DNA of 64,000 nt, from positions 434,001-498,000 of the forward strand of contig NZ_AP027142.1 in the NCBI RefSeq assembly GCF_027925385.1. The letters run 5' to 3'. Numbering within the stretch: the first letter of the stretch is position 1; each line of letters opens with the position of its first letter. Shown here piece after piece: positions 16,372 through 25,613 of the stretch. This DNA is from Methylocystis iwaonis (lineage in GTDB: Bacteria > Pseudomonadota > Alphaproteobacteria > Rhizobiales > Beijerinckiaceae). Made by a program: the position numbers and the translations under genes. A model generated the notes under the pieces. That model saw only the letters and a list, made by a program, of their open reading frames with translations, was not told the DNA's origin and ran no database searches.

Positions 16372-16908
16372 ATGACCATGAATATTCCCGAGAGCCGCGA
16401 CACCGAACGGGCGGCCCTCAACACGCCAAGCGACCTTTCGCCGGAAGCGACGGCCACGCTCGCCGACAGCATCAACCGGCTCGTGGCGGACGCCTATGTG
16501 CTCTATGTGAAGACCAAGAACTTCCACTGGCACGTCAGCGGGCCGAATTTTCGCGACTTTCACGAGATGCTCGATGAGCAGAGCGAACAAATATTGGAGT
16601 CGATCGATCCTTTGGCGGAGCGCGTGCGCAAGCTCGGCCAGCCCACGCTGAAATCCCTCGCGCAGATTCTCGAACTCGCGTCCTTGCGCGAAAATCAGAA
16701 GGATTTCGTCTCCCCTTACGAGATGCTTGTCGAGCTCATGAACGATAACATCTCCATCGCGAAATCGATGCGCGAAGCGCATGGCGTCTGCGATGATTGG
16801 GACGATGTCGCGACCTCTAGCCTGATCGAGCAATATCTCGACGAGACGGAAAAGCGGACCTGGTTCCTGTTCGAGGCGGCGCGGGCGGCGGACTCCGGCG
16901 GACACTGA
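16372..16908 (+). CDS. dps: Dps family DNA-binding ferritin-like protein
   Basis: A 178-residue Dps/miniferritin. The inter-subunit ferroxidase residues are present: His and Asp in KNFHWHVSGPNFRDFHEMLD (about 47-66) and the following E in EQSEQILESID. The C-terminal helix region LIEQYLDETEKRTWFLFEAA is typical. The product forms a 12-subunit shell that stores iron, removes peroxide and may coat DNA. AAGGAGG precedes the start; ATG 16378 six bases further is an alternative. It follows phyR on the same strand with its own EcfG promoter, so it should be induced in stress and stationary phase. Confidence 0.9.
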   Translation: MTMNIPESRDTERAALNTPSDLSPEATATLADSINRLVADAYVLYVKTKNFHWHVSGPNFRDFHEMLDEQSEQILESIDPLAERVRKLGQPTLKSLAQILELASLRENQKDFVSPYEMLVELMNDNISIAKSMREAHGVCDDWDDVATSSLIEQYLDETEKRTWFLFEAARAADSGGH

Positions 16909-17012
16909 GCCGGGGCGATCCCGCTCTTGCGGAACACCTGTGAAGCCGCATAAATTTCCAGCGACTTGCGCATCCGGCCCCGGCTGCGCGTTGCCGCGCT
17001 GGAAAGGGCAAG

Positions 17013-17801
17013 ATGGCGTCCGAACCCGAGAAGCTTCTTGGCGCAGTGACGTCGCATTACGCGGCGGCGCGGGGCTTTCTGTCCCGCCTGTCGGCCTTTG
17101 TCGCGAAGGTCACCTTCAAAATCCCCAAGGGCGGCTCGCCGGGGGAGACGATCGATGAGCTCGGCAAGCGCTGGGCGCTCGACGAGGAGGAGCGGCTGAC
17201 GCTCCATATTCTCGTCAGGAGCAAGCCGGGCCTCGCCTTCTTCGACGAGAAGATTCAGAGCATCAATCGCGCCGCCTTCCATCGCTCGGCTTTCGTGCTG
17301 AATGCGGCGACGCAGCTTCTCTTCGTCGACATCGGGGCGCAGCTTTACATTTCAGCCCCGCAGTTGAAGGTTGCTCTCGTCGCCACAAATGTCCTGCTCG
17401 TCGCCGTTGCGCATTTCGAGATCAAGTCGCTGCTGAAGGCGCTTATTGCCGGACCGAATGCGCTGCCGCCGAAGCGGCGTTTCTGGGGCTTCTTCTCGAA
17501 CCCGGAATATAACAAGGCCGTGAAAAAGCATTCCCGCCATTACGCGCGCAGCGCCTGGAAGGAGAAATCACTCTACCGGCCCGCCTATTTCCTGGACGCT
17601 GCAACGATCTTCCTTGGCGCGCAGTTCATCCTGGCGCCAGAGCGCATTATTTTCCCCTTCGGCTTCATTATCGGCAAGACGACCGGACTCCTCACGACCC
17701 TTATCATGATGTTCGACGTGTGGCGGGGCGTGCGGGCGGGGGAAGACGCGCGCATCGCGCGCGAACGCGAGGTGGCGGTCTATCGCGATCTCGATGTGTG
17801 A
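17013..17801 (+). CDS. Membrane protein of unknown function
   Basis: A 262-residue protein with a soluble N-terminal part (about 1-85) and about four membrane segments: around 92-108, 117-135, 192-208 and 213-232. A cytoplasmic loop between them is rich in aromatic and basic residues (PPKRRFWGFFSNPEYNKAVK, about 151-170). GAAAGGGCAAG lies upstream of ATG 17013. I do not recognise a family and see no catalytic motif. It lies after the stress-response dps gene on the same strand but 104 bases away, without an EcfG motif of its own. Confidence 0.65.
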   Translation: MASEPEKLLGAVTSHYAAARGFLSRLSAFVAKVTFKIPKGGSPGETIDELGKRWALDEEERLTLHILVRSKPGLAFFDEKIQSINRAAFHRSAFVLNAATQLLFVDIGAQLYISAPQLKVALVATNVLLVAVAHFEIKSLLKALIAGPNALPPKRRFWGFFSNPEYNKAVKKHSRHYARSAWKEKSLYRPAYFLDAATIFLGAQFILAPERIIFPFGFIIGKTTGLLTTLIMMFDVWRGVRAGEDARIAREREVAVYRDLDV

Positions 17802-18340
17802 CGTGCTCGTCGTCTCTGTGACGCATTCCTGCGCAGCCTGCTTTGCGTTTCGGCGCCGCATGTGCGCATTTTAAACGCTTTCGATACGTGCGAATCTTGC
17901 ACGCCGCTCGAGATCGATCAGACGAGCCGAGCGTCTCGGATTGCTCCAGCCGGCGCGTCTGTCCGACGCAAATGCAGAGACCACAACGGCTTGCGGATAT
18001 TGTCGCAAAGGCGCGGGCTTGCGGGCGCGCGCGTTTTCAGAGACGACCATGATGGGGTCGTCGGCCCCAACCTTGCGGACCATGGGGATTCTCCCTTACG
18101 TCGCTTCGCGGCGCTGCTGTGTGCTTATTTCATGCCAGACGGTTGAGGCATTTTCTGGGTAAAGCCGACGGAGGGAAAGAACCACGCGATGGCGCTTTCG
18201 ATGGCGCCACCCTGACGAAGCTTGCGCATCGAGTTTCTACGCATGGATACAAGCCTGAAAAACGATCTTCGAGACGGCGGCGCGAGGGTGCGTCAAAGTG
18301 GTCGATTGCAAGTGGCGCGTCTCTCGCTCAAATCTGAGGA
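17802..18340. other. Long stretch without a supported gene
   Basis: About 540 bases between two plus-strand genes. Short overlapping frames occur on both strands but lack ribosome binding sites and family-like sequence. I see no tRNA, no strong terminator and no member of the repeat families found elsewhere in the window. Confidence 0.4.
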
Positions 18341-18523
18341 ATGATCCGCCCTCAAATTTCCAACGCCATCATCCTGTCGATACTCTTCGCCTCGCTTGCG
18401 GCCGGAGCCACGCTGATGCTCATGGAAGTGCCGACAATCCATCGGGCGGAGTCGGGGAAGCCCAAGGCGCAGGGATCGGCGTCGCCTGCGCGCGACGCCG
18501 GCTTGACTGTCGCGCGCCAATAG
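18341..18523 (+). CDS. Possible small single-helix membrane protein
   Basis: A 60-residue frame with one strong hydrophobic segment (AIILSILFASLAAGATLMLM, about residues 9-28) and a basic, polar tail. The upstream GAGG is too close to the ATG to be a good Shine-Dalgarno site, so the call rests on the hydrophobic profile and the gap in other genes. No family is recognised. Confidence 0.33.
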   Translation: MIRPQISNAIILSILFASLAAGATLMLMEVPTIHRAESGKPKAQGSASPARDAGLTVARQ

Positions 18524-18618
18524 CGGAAGGCCGCTTCACCGCCTGTTTCGCTTGAAAGCGCGATTGTCGCACGAGGCGCGCGTTCTATCTGGGAGAAGCG
18601 AAGAGCGGAGCAAGGCCA

Positions 18619-19134
18619 ATGACGAGCAAGTCGGATTTCGCGCCTGTCGAATGGAAAAAGCTGGTGCAGGCTCCCTTGCTCGCAGGCTACGCGGTCAGCG
18701 CGGCCGACCCCAGCGGCTTTGTCGGCTTGCTCCAGGAGGCATTCGCCGCCGCGCGCTCTCTCGCCGAGGCAAGAACGCAGCCGGGTGACGAGCTGATAAA
18801 GGCGGTCGCCGAGGAGCTTTTGACCGCGAACGGCCGCGCCGACGCGCGCGAAGGGGTGCGCACGGTCGCGCAAGGCGCCGCGCTCGAAGATATAAAGCAC
18901 CGTGCGCTCGACGCCTTGAAGGATACGAGGGCGATACTCGACGCGAAGGCTGGCGAGCATGCGAGGCCTTTCAAGGAGTGGCTGATCAAGATCGCGCGCG
19001 TGGTGGCGGAAGCGGGTCTCGAAGACACTTTCCTCGGCTTTGGCGGCATCAGGATGAGCGAAAAGGAGAAATCCACGCTCGCGGAACTCTCCGCCTTGCT
19101 GGGGTTGGATGCGACCGCCCAAGGCGCAGGATGA
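18619..19134 (+). CDS. Hypothetical cytoplasmic protein, helix-rich
   Basis: A 171-residue protein predicted to be mostly helical, without membrane segments. It opens with VEWKKLVQAPLLAGYAVSAA and contains a long alanine/glutamate-rich middle part. GGAG lies nine bases before the ATG. The opening (PVEWKKLVQAP...AVSAADPSGF) looks like a family of short hypothetical proteins found in Hyphomicrobiales and cyanobacteria, but I cannot name a domain. Neighbours give no hint. Confidence 0.6.
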   Translation: MTSKSDFAPVEWKKLVQAPLLAGYAVSAADPSGFVGLLQEAFAAARSLAEARTQPGDELIKAVAEELLTANGRADAREGVRTVAQGAALEDIKHRALDALKDTRAILDAKAGEHARPFKEWLIKIARVVAEAGLEDTFLGFGGIRMSEKEKSTLAELSALLGLDATAQGAG

Positions 19135-19219
19135 GCGCCTTTCGACCTCCAGCATAAGGCAGGTCAACTTTTCCGGGATTGCCTTGTAAAATCCGCCCGA
19201 CGACAAAGAGGGCGGCGGG

Positions 19220-19909
19220 ATGGCCGAACGTATTTTTTCAAGATCGATGGCGCTGGCCGCGGCGCTCCTTGTTAGCCCAGTCGCCGGGGCCGAGCAGCGC
19301 TGGCCCGAGGGCTTTTTATCGCGCGTCGAGGTTCTCGCCCTGATCCAGACGCTGAACGCCTCCTTGCTCGCGAGCCGCAGCGCCACGATGACCCTGGAGA
19401 GATGGTGCGCGGACCACAAAATGGCCCTCGAGCCCAAAATCGTCGCGACACGCGTCTCTGGCGCCGACAAGCCGCCGAGCGACGAGACGCGCCAGCGGCT
19501 GCGCGTCGATCTGTCGGAGCCGGTCAAATACCGGCGCGTTCAATTGAGCTGCGGCGCCCATGTGCTCTCGGAGGCGGATAATTGGTATGTGCCTGGCCGT
19601 CTGTCCCAGGAAATGAACAGGACGCTCGAGACGACGGATACGCCCTTTGGAAAGGCTGTCGCGCCTTTGCAGCCTTTTCGCCGCACGATCGACATGAAGA
19701 TGCGCTGGTCGCCCTTGCCCGAGGGCTGGGAACTGACGCCGCATCGCGCCCAATCTGGAGAGGGCGCGCTGCCGCTGCCGCACGACATCTTCGAACACAC
19801 AGCGGTCCTATACGGGCAGGATCAGAAGCCCTTCTCCGAAGTCCACGAGACCTACACCAGCGGGATTTTGGATTTTCCCCCGCAGGCTGGGGCAACGCCA
19901 AAAGATTAG
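19220..19909 (+). CDS. Exported chorismate-lyase-fold (UbiC/UTRA-like) protein
   Basis: A 229-residue protein with a probable signal peptide (about 1-24, MALAAALLVSPVAGAEQ). The body has the order of elements of chorismate lyase: SATMTLERWCADH (about 54-66), YRRVQLSCGAHVLSEADNWY (about 104-123) and LETTDTPFGKAVAPL (about 136-150), parallel to the UbiC segments around the second-domain strand and TPLGRYLF. This fold is normally cytoplasmic and makes 4-hydroxybenzoate for ubiquinone, so an exported member would do something else. The assignment is by pattern only; the function stays open. Confidence 0.55.
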   Translation: MAERIFSRSMALAAALLVSPVAGAEQRWPEGFLSRVEVLALIQTLNASLLASRSATMTLERWCADHKMALEPKIVATRVSGADKPPSDETRQRLRVDLSEPVKYRRVQLSCGAHVLSEADNWYVPGRLSQEMNRTLETTDTPFGKAVAPLQPFRRTIDMKMRWSPLPEGWELTPHRAQSGEGALPLPHDIFEHTAVLYGQDQKPFSEVHETYTSGILDFPPQAGATPKD

Positions 19910-19975
19910 CCGCATTTGTGGTCGACCGTGGCCTTGTCGCTAGATAGGTGACGAGCAAAAGCGGCGAGGCGGCGT

Positions 19976-20695
19976 ATGGCGGACATATGGTATTACGCGG
20001 ATGGCGGCGAAACCTTCGGGCCGGTCGGCGCAAGGGAGATTGCCGCACGCCTCGGCAAGGCGAAACGGCAGCCGCTTCTCGTCTGGGCGCCCGGCATGCC
20101 CGAATGGACCGACGCGCGCGGCCTGCCGCAATTCGCGGCGACAGCGCAAGGCGCTGGGCAAGGCGGCGGCAAGGCGCCAGCGAGCCGCGCGTGGCGCTCC
20201 CACCCGGAGCTGATTTCCTATCTGGCCATATCCGGCTATCTGCTGGTCTGGTTTTGCGCGGTCTTGATTTATAGGGCGACCGTTTTGCGCGGCGGGGGGA
20301 TAGAATTCGCGGCCTTTGGCGTCGCCGTGGCAAAGGCGTTGATCCTCGGCAAATTGATGCTGACGCTGAATTCCGCGCAGCGCGACGCCAGCGGCGAGAC
20401 GCTCCTGGCCTGGACGGCGAAAAAGGCGCTTTATTTCGCTCTCGCGCTTTTTCTGTTGTCCGTCGCGGAAGGGTTGATCGTGGGCTATCTCCACGCACGC
20501 GGCGCGAAAGCGCCTCTGAGCGAAATTGCCGGCGGCGCCATCGCCCAGGCCGCCGCCACCGCCGTGTTGATGTTTCTGGCGCTGCTGCCCTACCTCGCGT
20601 TCCGGCGTCTCGCGCGCGAGTTCGGCGAGCTTCCGGAGCTTCTCTTCTCGCGGCGGGAGTTCGGGCGTCGCGGCGAACGCCCCGACTCGATTTGA
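19976..20695 (+). CDS. GYF_2 (DUF4339) domain membrane protein
   Basis: A 239-residue protein. The first 55 residues form a GYF_2/DUF4339 domain (DIWYYADGGETFGPVGAREI, then WAPGMPEWTDARGLPQF), a small module that usually binds proline-rich peptides and is joined to membrane domains in many bacteria. The rest has about four membrane helices (about 80-100, 115-130, 150-170 and 190-210). GAGG lies before ATG 19976. Its role is unknown. A family A repeat follows its stop. Confidence 0.7.
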   Translation: MADIWYYADGGETFGPVGAREIAARLGKAKRQPLLVWAPGMPEWTDARGLPQFAATAQGAGQGGGKAPASRAWRSHPELISYLAISGYLLVWFCAVLIYRATVLRGGGIEFAAFGVAVAKALILGKLMLTLNSAQRDASGETLLAWTAKKALYFALALFLLSVAEGLIVGYLHARGAKAPLSEIAGGAIAQAAATAVLMFLALLPYLAFRRLAREFGELPELLFSRREFGRRGERPDSI

Positions 20696-20719
20696 CGGCG
20701 GGGCGTTTCTGTCTGACGC

Positions 20720-20881
20720 CATTTCCATTTGAACAGCTCGATAGGGATTTATCATTCCCGGCGGGCTGAAAGCCCGACCGGGAATCCAGAGCCACAAAAG
20801 CGCCGGTTTTGCTCTGGATTCCCGATCGCTCGCTTTGCGAGCGTCGGGAATGACGCCGAGCCCATCAAACGGATCTCATAA
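20720..20881. repeat. Dispersed palindromic repeat, family A (unoccupied form)
   Basis: A 160-base element made of two imperfect palindromes. The left half has ATTCCCGGCGGGCTGAAAGC and the right half ATTCCCGATCGCTCGC paired with GCGAGCGTCGGGAATGAC. It is framed by CATTTCCATTTGAACAGCTC on the left and CAAACGGATCTCATAA on the right. Other copies: 22161-22203 (half), 34651-34890, 37315-37479, 40690-40893, 41954-42083 and 61596-61805. Confidence 0.85.
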
Positions 20882-20911
20882 GACGGAGCGCGCGCTTGCG
20901 TCAGGCGCCGC

Positions 20912-21313
20912 TCAAAGCGGGCCGAGGCCCAAGCCGAACAAGCCGCCGCCAGGAGCGCCGAGGCCGAACAGGCCGTCGCCCGCATAGCCGTAATATCCAG
21001 GCGTCGCACAGCCGGGGTATGCGGACCCATACATTCCCGCGGGGTATGCCGAGCCATACGCCGCCGGCGCCGTCGTCCACCCGGGATACATGCCGTAGCG
21101 ATAACGCGGCCCGCCATAGCGCCAGCCCATATGCCAGCGGTGATGCCGGTGTTGATATGCGCGCCAGTGGATCTGTTCCGCAGGTTGCGAGAGGCTTATC
21201 GCGTCTTTGCCGGTGACGCTCATGACGCCGGCGAATGACGGCGCTGGCGCGGCAGAAACAGCGGCTGCGGCGCAAAGGGCCGCCGTCAGGTTCCGTGATC
21301 TCGAGCAATACAT
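20912..21313 (-). CDS. Exported Gly/Tyr-rich low-complexity protein
   Basis: A 133-residue protein with a signal peptide (about 1-28, ending PSFAG) and a mature part rich in His, Tyr, Gly and Pro (HRHHRWHMGWRYGG, then SAYPAGMYGSAYPG). The last third is GLFGLGAPGGGLFGLGLGPL. GTAGGAGGCCCAA precedes the ATG, a strong Shine-Dalgarno site. Similar small exported proteins are common in Hyphomicrobiales and have no known function; the His-rich part could bind metal. Confidence 0.62.
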   Translation of the reverse strand: MYCSRSRNLTAALCAAAAVSAAPAPSFAGVMSVTGKDAISLSQPAEQIHWRAYQHRHHRWHMGWRYGGPRYRYGMYPGWTTAPAAYGSAYPAGMYGSAYPGCATPGYYGYAGDGLFGLGAPGGGLFGLGLGPL

Positions 21314-21431
21314 TTGGGCCTCCTACACGCGCTTTGAGACCTCGCCAGTTAGATCGTGAACGGCTCCTGTCGAGCGACGCGATAATTATTTTGTCTCTCT
21401 TGTTCCGCACGCGTTGCGCGCATCTGGGGTC

Positions 21432-21962
21432 TCATCCAACCAATAGCCTGTCGATCCTTGGAAGATCCGTATGGTGGAGCAGCAGCACCTGGTTCGAGGC
21501 CGCCAGCTTCAGCGCGGAGGAGGTGTAACCGCTGGTCGTGACGACGACGCCTCTTTGAGCATTTTGATGCGCGATGCCCGCGACGACCTCTTGGACCGCC
21601 CGATTGCCGACCGGCTTCGCGTATTTCTTGCATTGGAGCACAATGCGCATGCCGCGCTTCTCCGCTACGATGTCGACGCCTTGATCGCCGCTGAATTGCG
21701 TGACGCGGGCGTCCCATTTCCGCTCGCGAAGGACGCAGGCGCAATAATGTTCGAACTCCTCCGGGCTCATGGTCTCGTGGAACTTCGCCCCGGCGATGTC
21801 CTCATAAGCGAGCACGGCGAGGTGAAGCGCGCCGGCATATGCAAGCCCCATGGAGACGGCGCCAAGGGCGCCCGGCCAGAACAAGCCCGCGAGAACGGTA
21901 AAGAAGGAGATCCAGAGGACGCAATTTGTCGCGCCCGGGGCCGGCTCTCGTCGCTCCGCCAT
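21432..21962 (-). CDS. Membrane-anchored Mrr-type restriction endonuclease-like protein
   Basis: A 176-residue protein. I chose ATG 21962 (MAERREPAPG) because GGAAAGGGAG lies just before it. Two hydrophobic segments occupy about residues 15-52. The C-terminal domain is Mrr_cat: the PD-(D/E)XK core reads FSGDQGVDIVAEKRG then IVLQCKKYAKPVG, giving the Asp and the Q-x-K pair, with an upstream Glu in MSPEEFEHYCA. Mrr enzymes cut modified or foreign DNA. Membrane anchoring fits a group of uncharacterised Mrr-like proteins that may act on incoming DNA or in repair. No methylase is nearby, so classical restriction is unlikely. Confidence 0.8.
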   Translation of the reverse strand: MAERREPAPGATNCVLWISFFTVLAGLFWPGALGAVSMGLAYAGALHLAVLAYEDIAGAKFHETMSPEEFEHYCACVLRERKWDARVTQFSGDQGVDIVAEKRGMRIVLQCKKYAKPVGNRAVQEVVAGIAHQNAQRGVVVTTSGYTSSALKLAASNQVLLLHHTDLPRIDRLLVG

Positions 21963-22160
21963 AGCTCCCTTTCCGATTGTTTGACCCGGGCCTTCCCCTG
22001 AAAATAAGACTAAACAGAAATCCATTCGTTAATTTCTCGTGAAGGGGTCGCTCGGCGCGAGCAGCGCTAGTCCGGCCCGCCCAACGCGGTGTGGCGCCCC
22101 GCATTGATCGTCCCGACGCTCGCGCAGCGTGCGATCCGGAAGCCAGGCCAACGCTTTTCG

Positions 22161-22203
22161 GGCTCTGGATTCCCGATCGGGCCTTCGGCCCGTCGGGAAT
22201 GAC
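22161..22203. repeat. Half copy of repeat family A at the end of the TonB operon
   Basis: Only the right palindrome is present: GGCTCTGGATTCCCGATCGG and its partner ending CGTCGGGAATGAC, with the loop CCTTCGG. It lies 12 bases after the stop of the TonB-like gene and could serve as that operon's transcription end or RNA-protecting hairpin. Confidence 0.75.
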
Positions 22204-22215
22204 AAGGCAATCAGA

Positions 22216-22950
22216 TCAACGCTTGCGCGCGTAAGTCACCGCCATTGTAACCGTGACATCCTTTGGGGGCGCGGAGAATGGCGCGCAAGCGCGAACAGTA
22301 TCGAGCGCGCTGATATCGAGCTCCGCTCGTCCGCTGCTGGCGACGATCTTCAGTGAATCCGGATGCATCGTCCCATCCCCCTTGATCCTGAAAGAAACAG
22401 TCGTCACGCCCTGCAAACCGGAATGCCGGGCTTCTTTCGGATAAAGAAGTTTCGTTTGAATCTTTTTCGACAGGTTTCGGATATAGGCTTTCAGCACATT
22501 CATCTCGGCGTCGGTGCGTCGTTGGATGATTTGCGCATGTTGCTCGTTTTCGATCCCTTCCACGTCGCGACCGGCTTGCTGAGCGGAAGCACTCGCTTTG
22601 GCGGCGGCTGCGGCCTGCTCCTCCTCCTTTTTTATCTTGTCCGGAACCGCGTCTTTTATCCGCTCCGGAAGCGCTTCGTCGTCTTCAACTTTTTTCTCGG
22701 CTTTCTCTTCCGTCTTCTCCTGCTTGGCGTTCTGCGCTTCGACCGCGCCGCCAGATCCCGCATTCTGCCGCTTGTGTTTCTCTTCGGCCTGAACGTCGGA
22801 GTCGACGCCATTGAATTCGACCAGCAATGTATCGTCTATCTCGGGGGACGCCTGTCCAACGGCGCCCCATAGAACGAGCAAAGCGAAGGAATGAACCGCC
22901 AGCGATCCTGCGATTCCGTGAAAGATGCTGAATTGCGCGTGGTTTGCCAT
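22216..22950 (-). CDS. TonB-like energy transducer (TonB C-terminal domain)
   Basis: A 244-residue protein with one N-terminal membrane helix (about 10-33, IAGSLAVHSFALLVLWGAVG). A long charged spacer rich in Lys, Glu and Ala follows (about 50-150; several EEKAEKKVED-type stretches). The C-terminal TonB/TolA-like domain (about 160-244) contains KIQTKLLYPKEARHSGLQGV then VSFRIKGDGTM and the conserved SSGRAELD. The start ATG 22950 was chosen over a TTG at 22968. It is last in a run TpsA-TpsB-ExbB-ExbD-TonB, so it should carry proton-motive energy to an outer membrane partner. The nearest partner is the TpsB barrel. Confidence 0.85.
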   Translation of the reverse strand: MANHAQFSIFHGIAGSLAVHSFALLVLWGAVGQASPEIDDTLLVEFNGVDSDVQAEEKHKRQNAGSGGAVEAQNAKQEKTEEKAEKKVEDDEALPERIKDAVPDKIKKEEEQAAAAAKASASAQQAGRDVEGIENEQHAQIIQRRTDAEMNVLKAYIRNLSKKIQTKLLYPKEARHSGLQGVTTVSFRIKGDGTMHPDSLKIVASSGRAELDISALDTVRACAPFSAPPKDVTVTMAVTYARKR

Positions 22951-22993
22951 TTTCAGATCTTGTGACAATCAGGAAAAAGATGATTTCGGAATT

Positions 22994-23377
22994 TTATCTG
23001 GCGTTGTTTTCGGTCTGAATCCCGACCCTGGTAATTTTGAGCCGCTTCAGAACATCGGCGACATCGACGAAGCTCTGGAACTTTGATCCACGGTCGGCGC
23101 GCACAAGAACGGGCGTCTGGCTCCCTTTGTCGGCGAGACGCGATTCAAGAGTGGCGGCCGAAACGGCTTCGCCCTCGAAATATATTTCGCCGCCAGACGC
23201 GATTTCGATAATCGTATCCTTGCGCTTTTCGTAGTCGGGTTTCGACGCCTGAGGCAAGGAGACAGGAATTCGCCCGGCTGAGATGAAGGATGCGGTGGTC
23301 AGAACGATCGTCAAAAGCACGAGCATGATGTCGACCAACGGAACCACATTGATCGTTTCGAACGATTTGTCATCCAT
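22994..23377 (-). CDS. exbD: ExbD/TolR family protein
   Basis: A 127-residue protein with a short cytoplasmic start, one membrane helix and a periplasmic domain. The conserved Asp of the proton path is in [20 protein letters not shown] (about residues 11-30). The periplasmic part ends with the usual [19 protein letters not shown] (about 92-110). It overlaps exbB by eight bases. With ExbB it forms the proton channel that drives the TonB-like protein encoded next. Confidence 0.9.
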   Translation of the reverse strand: MDDKSFETINVVPLVDIMLVLLTIVLTTASFISAGRIPVSLPQASKPDYEKRKDTIIEIASGGEIYFEGEAVSAATLESRLADKGSQTPVLVRADRGSKFQSFVDVADVLKRLKITRVGIQTENNAR

Positions 23378-23798
23378 TGGCGATCTCCCACTCGATCGTT
23401 AGGACTTTGACGCGGCGGGTCAGCGCATTGTGGAGAGTAACCGCGATAAGCGCGACAACGAGTCCGGCCGCGGTGGCCTTTAGCGCAAGGCCGAGGCTCG
23501 CCATGATTTTATTCGCGTCAGCGGACCCGTCGAGGCCCATGCTGTAGAATGTCGCCATGATCCCGAGGACAGTGCCGAGCAGCCCGATATAGGGCGCATT
23601 CGCGGCGACGAGGCCCACGATGTGCAATCGCTGCGTCAGCGCCAGCTCCAGCGCCTTTGCATTGCGGAATGTCTCGAGGCGAATAGCCCGAAAATAGAAG
23701 AAGCGCTCCAGCCCGATGGCGACGATGGTCACGCTCAGCGCCGCAAGCAATCCGATGACGCCGACGTCGACGAGTTTGGAGATGAGTTCGATGTCCAT
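23370..23798 (-). CDS. exbB: ExbB/MotA/TolQ proton channel family protein
   Basis: A short member of the family, 142 residues from ATG 23798 (a TTG eight codons upstream is possible). It has a first helix (about 12-30, [21 protein letters not shown]) and the core block [20 protein letters not shown] (about 85-104). A third helix follows, with [20 protein letters not shown]. The compact form lacks the long cytoplasmic part of E. coli ExbB. It follows the TpsB gene by 46 bases and overlaps exbD, which places it in the same operon. Confidence 0.88.
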   Translation of the reverse strand: MDIELISKLVDVGVIGLLAALSVTIVAIGLERFFYFRAIRLETFRNAKALELALTQRLHIVGLVAANAPYIGLLGTVLGIMATFYSMGLDGSADANKIMASLGLALKATAAGLVVALIAVTLHNALTRRVKVLTIEWEIANG

Positions 23799-23844
23799 TT
23801 TGGTCCAGTCATGCGGTTGCAAATCTAACGACGAAACGAGTTTT

Positions 23845-25590
23845 TCAGAAGGTCACGCCAACTTGAAACAAGCCTTTTGTGTATCTGTTGTAGCTGGGCG
23901 CGATCTCGTTCCAGCCAAGGGAATGCGCGACCTGCGCCTTCAAAAACAGAGTGCGCAGGGGCGAGGCTTCATCGAAGCTCGGCAAATCATATGAGCCGTA
24001 ATAGCCGGCTCCGACGTCGTTCAACGGCGAACAGGCCTTCTGCGTGATCGTGTAGGATGGGTTTTCGAGCCATACCACGCCAATATCCGAGAAGGCTCCG
24101 ATCGAGTGTTGGTAGCGCTCGATCGTCGGCAAAGCATATCTGACCTCGGGTGTGGTGACGAAACCGCTGTCTCCCGCCATGCCTTCGTCGAAAGATCTGA
24201 CGCCGAAATAGCCGGTCAAGCTCAGTTTCTCGCTGGAATCAAGATTCCGGCCGATGGCTTTTTGCGCCCGAAACGCGAGGGACGCCGATACAAGCGGCGT
24301 TATCGCCAGCGTGCCGTTGACGCTGAGATTTATGCGACCATAGGAGCCCGCCGTGCCGATGCCAGCCTGATTGGCGCGGCGCTCCTCGGTGTTGGGGAAA
24401 CGCACGAAGCCGAAAGAACCCGAGAGCGACGCGTTGGTCACATAGGGCAAGTCGAGAAAGGAGCCGAACATGTCATGATTGACGCCGATCGTCCCAACCT
24501 CGATGTAGCGGTAGGCCGTCGAGACGCCGAGCACCTTGTCGTTAAGATATTTGTGCGTGAAGTTCGAGAATAGATAAATGCTCTCGTCCCTCTGGCGCTT
24601 GAGCGGATAAACGAGATTCGCCGCGACGCCATTCGCTTCGCCCCAGGCCTGCGCATTGTTGTAAACGCCGCCGAGCTTATAGACTGTCTCGAAAACGCTG
24701 ACTTCGCCGCGCAGGCCGCCAAAGGCCGGCGGCGGCGCATAGGCCAGCCGCCCGTTCACCAATCCTCCGCGTTCCGACACGATGCCGAAAGCCGATAATC
24801 GATCGCCATATCCCGTTGGCGAATTCAGCGTGACAGCGCCGCTGGTTCGGATTCGCCCTGTGTAAGGAGAACCGTAATTATCGGCAAGAAGGTAGCCTTC
24901 GATCTGGCGGTCCTCCGGCGGGCTGAAGATAAAGTCGGAGGTTTCCGGCTGTTGTCCCGGGGCAATCGAAATCCGCGGCGCGCCGGCGCCAGGGAGGTCG
25001 GCGTTCAGCAGCATCGCCCGTTCGAGTTCTTCCTTGCGAATGAAAGGCGACCCGGCTAGCGCGCGATCGATCATGGTTTGCAGATAATCGGTTCGCACCA
25101 GCGAGTTGTTGTCGACTTTGACCGCGCCATAGCGGCCGGGGATCACTTTCAATTTCAATTGGCCATTGCGCGCGTCCTGCTCCGGCACGTAGGTTTTTGC
25201 GACGATATATCCCTTGGCCCTGTAGAGATTGGTGATTTTGTCTGCGGCTTCGTAAATCTGTCCAAGCGTCAATTTGCGATTTTCATAGCGCTCCAGGGCG
25301 TCGCGAATATTCTGCGCGCCCACCAGATCGGGACCGTCGATCGTAATGCGCCGAATAAAGATCGTGGCGCCGTCCCGCATGGTGAAACGAGGCTCTGCGG
25401 TCTCGGGCGTCTCGATGTCCGGCCGATGGGGCGGCGGGGCCTCGCGCCGGGCGGATTCAGCCGAGCGCACCGCGTCGCCGAGCGTATAGGGAATGAAGGG
25501 GCCGGCCTCCTGCGCTTGTGCGACCGAGAGGGAGCCAAAGGCGGTCTGGAGTGCGCCAATGGCGCTTGCAAGCTGAAGAACTCTTCTCAT
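23845..25590 (-). CDS. TpsB/FhaC/ShlB-type outer membrane transporter of two-partner secretion
   Basis: A 581-residue outer membrane protein with a signal peptide (about 1-27, ending AQAQ). Two POTRA-type domains (about 68-220) include [20 protein letters not shown] and [16 protein letters not shown]. The C-terminal 16-stranded barrel (about 225-581) ends in the outer membrane signature [25 protein letters not shown] lies in the barrel where FhaC proteins have their long loop/strand motifs. It lies 23 bases downstream of the TpsA gene and should secrete that protein. Unusually it is followed by exbB, exbD and a TonB-like gene; FhaC-type secretion is normally thought not to need TonB. Confidence 0.9.
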   Translation of the reverse strand: MRRVLQLASAIGALQTAFGSLSVAQAQEAGPFIPYTLGDAVRSAESARREAPPPHRPDIETPETAEPRFTMRDGATIFIRRITIDGPDLVGAQNIRDALERYENRKLTLGQIYEAADKITNLYRAKGYIVAKTYVPEQDARNGQLKLKVIPGRYGAVKVDNNSLVRTDYLQTMIDRALAGSPFIRKEELERAMLLNADLPGAGAPRISIAPGQQPETSDFIFSPPEDRQIEGYLLADNYGSPYTGRIRTSGAVTLNSPTGYGDRLSAFGIVSERGGLVNGRLAYAPPPAFGGLRGEVSVFETVYKLGGVYNNAQAWGEANGVAANLVYPLKRQRDESIYLFSNFTHKYLNDKVLGVSTAYRYIEVGTIGVNHDMFGSFLDLPYVTNASLSGSFGFVRFPNTEERRANQAGIGTAGSYGRINLSVNGTLAITPLVSASLAFRAQKAIGRNLDSSEKLSLTGYFGVRSFDEGMAGDSGFVTTPEVRYALPTIERYQHSIGAFSDIGVVWLENPSYTITQKACSPLNDVGAGYYGSYDLPSFDEASPLRTLFLKAQVAHSLGWNEIAPSYNRYTKGLFQVGVTF

Positions 25591-25613
25591 TTTCTCGATA
25601 CGCCTGATAGAAA

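Noticed and set aside
21432..21962. Classical restriction-modification system at the Mrr-like gene
   Set aside because: No methyltransferase or specificity gene is near; only a single anchored nuclease is present.
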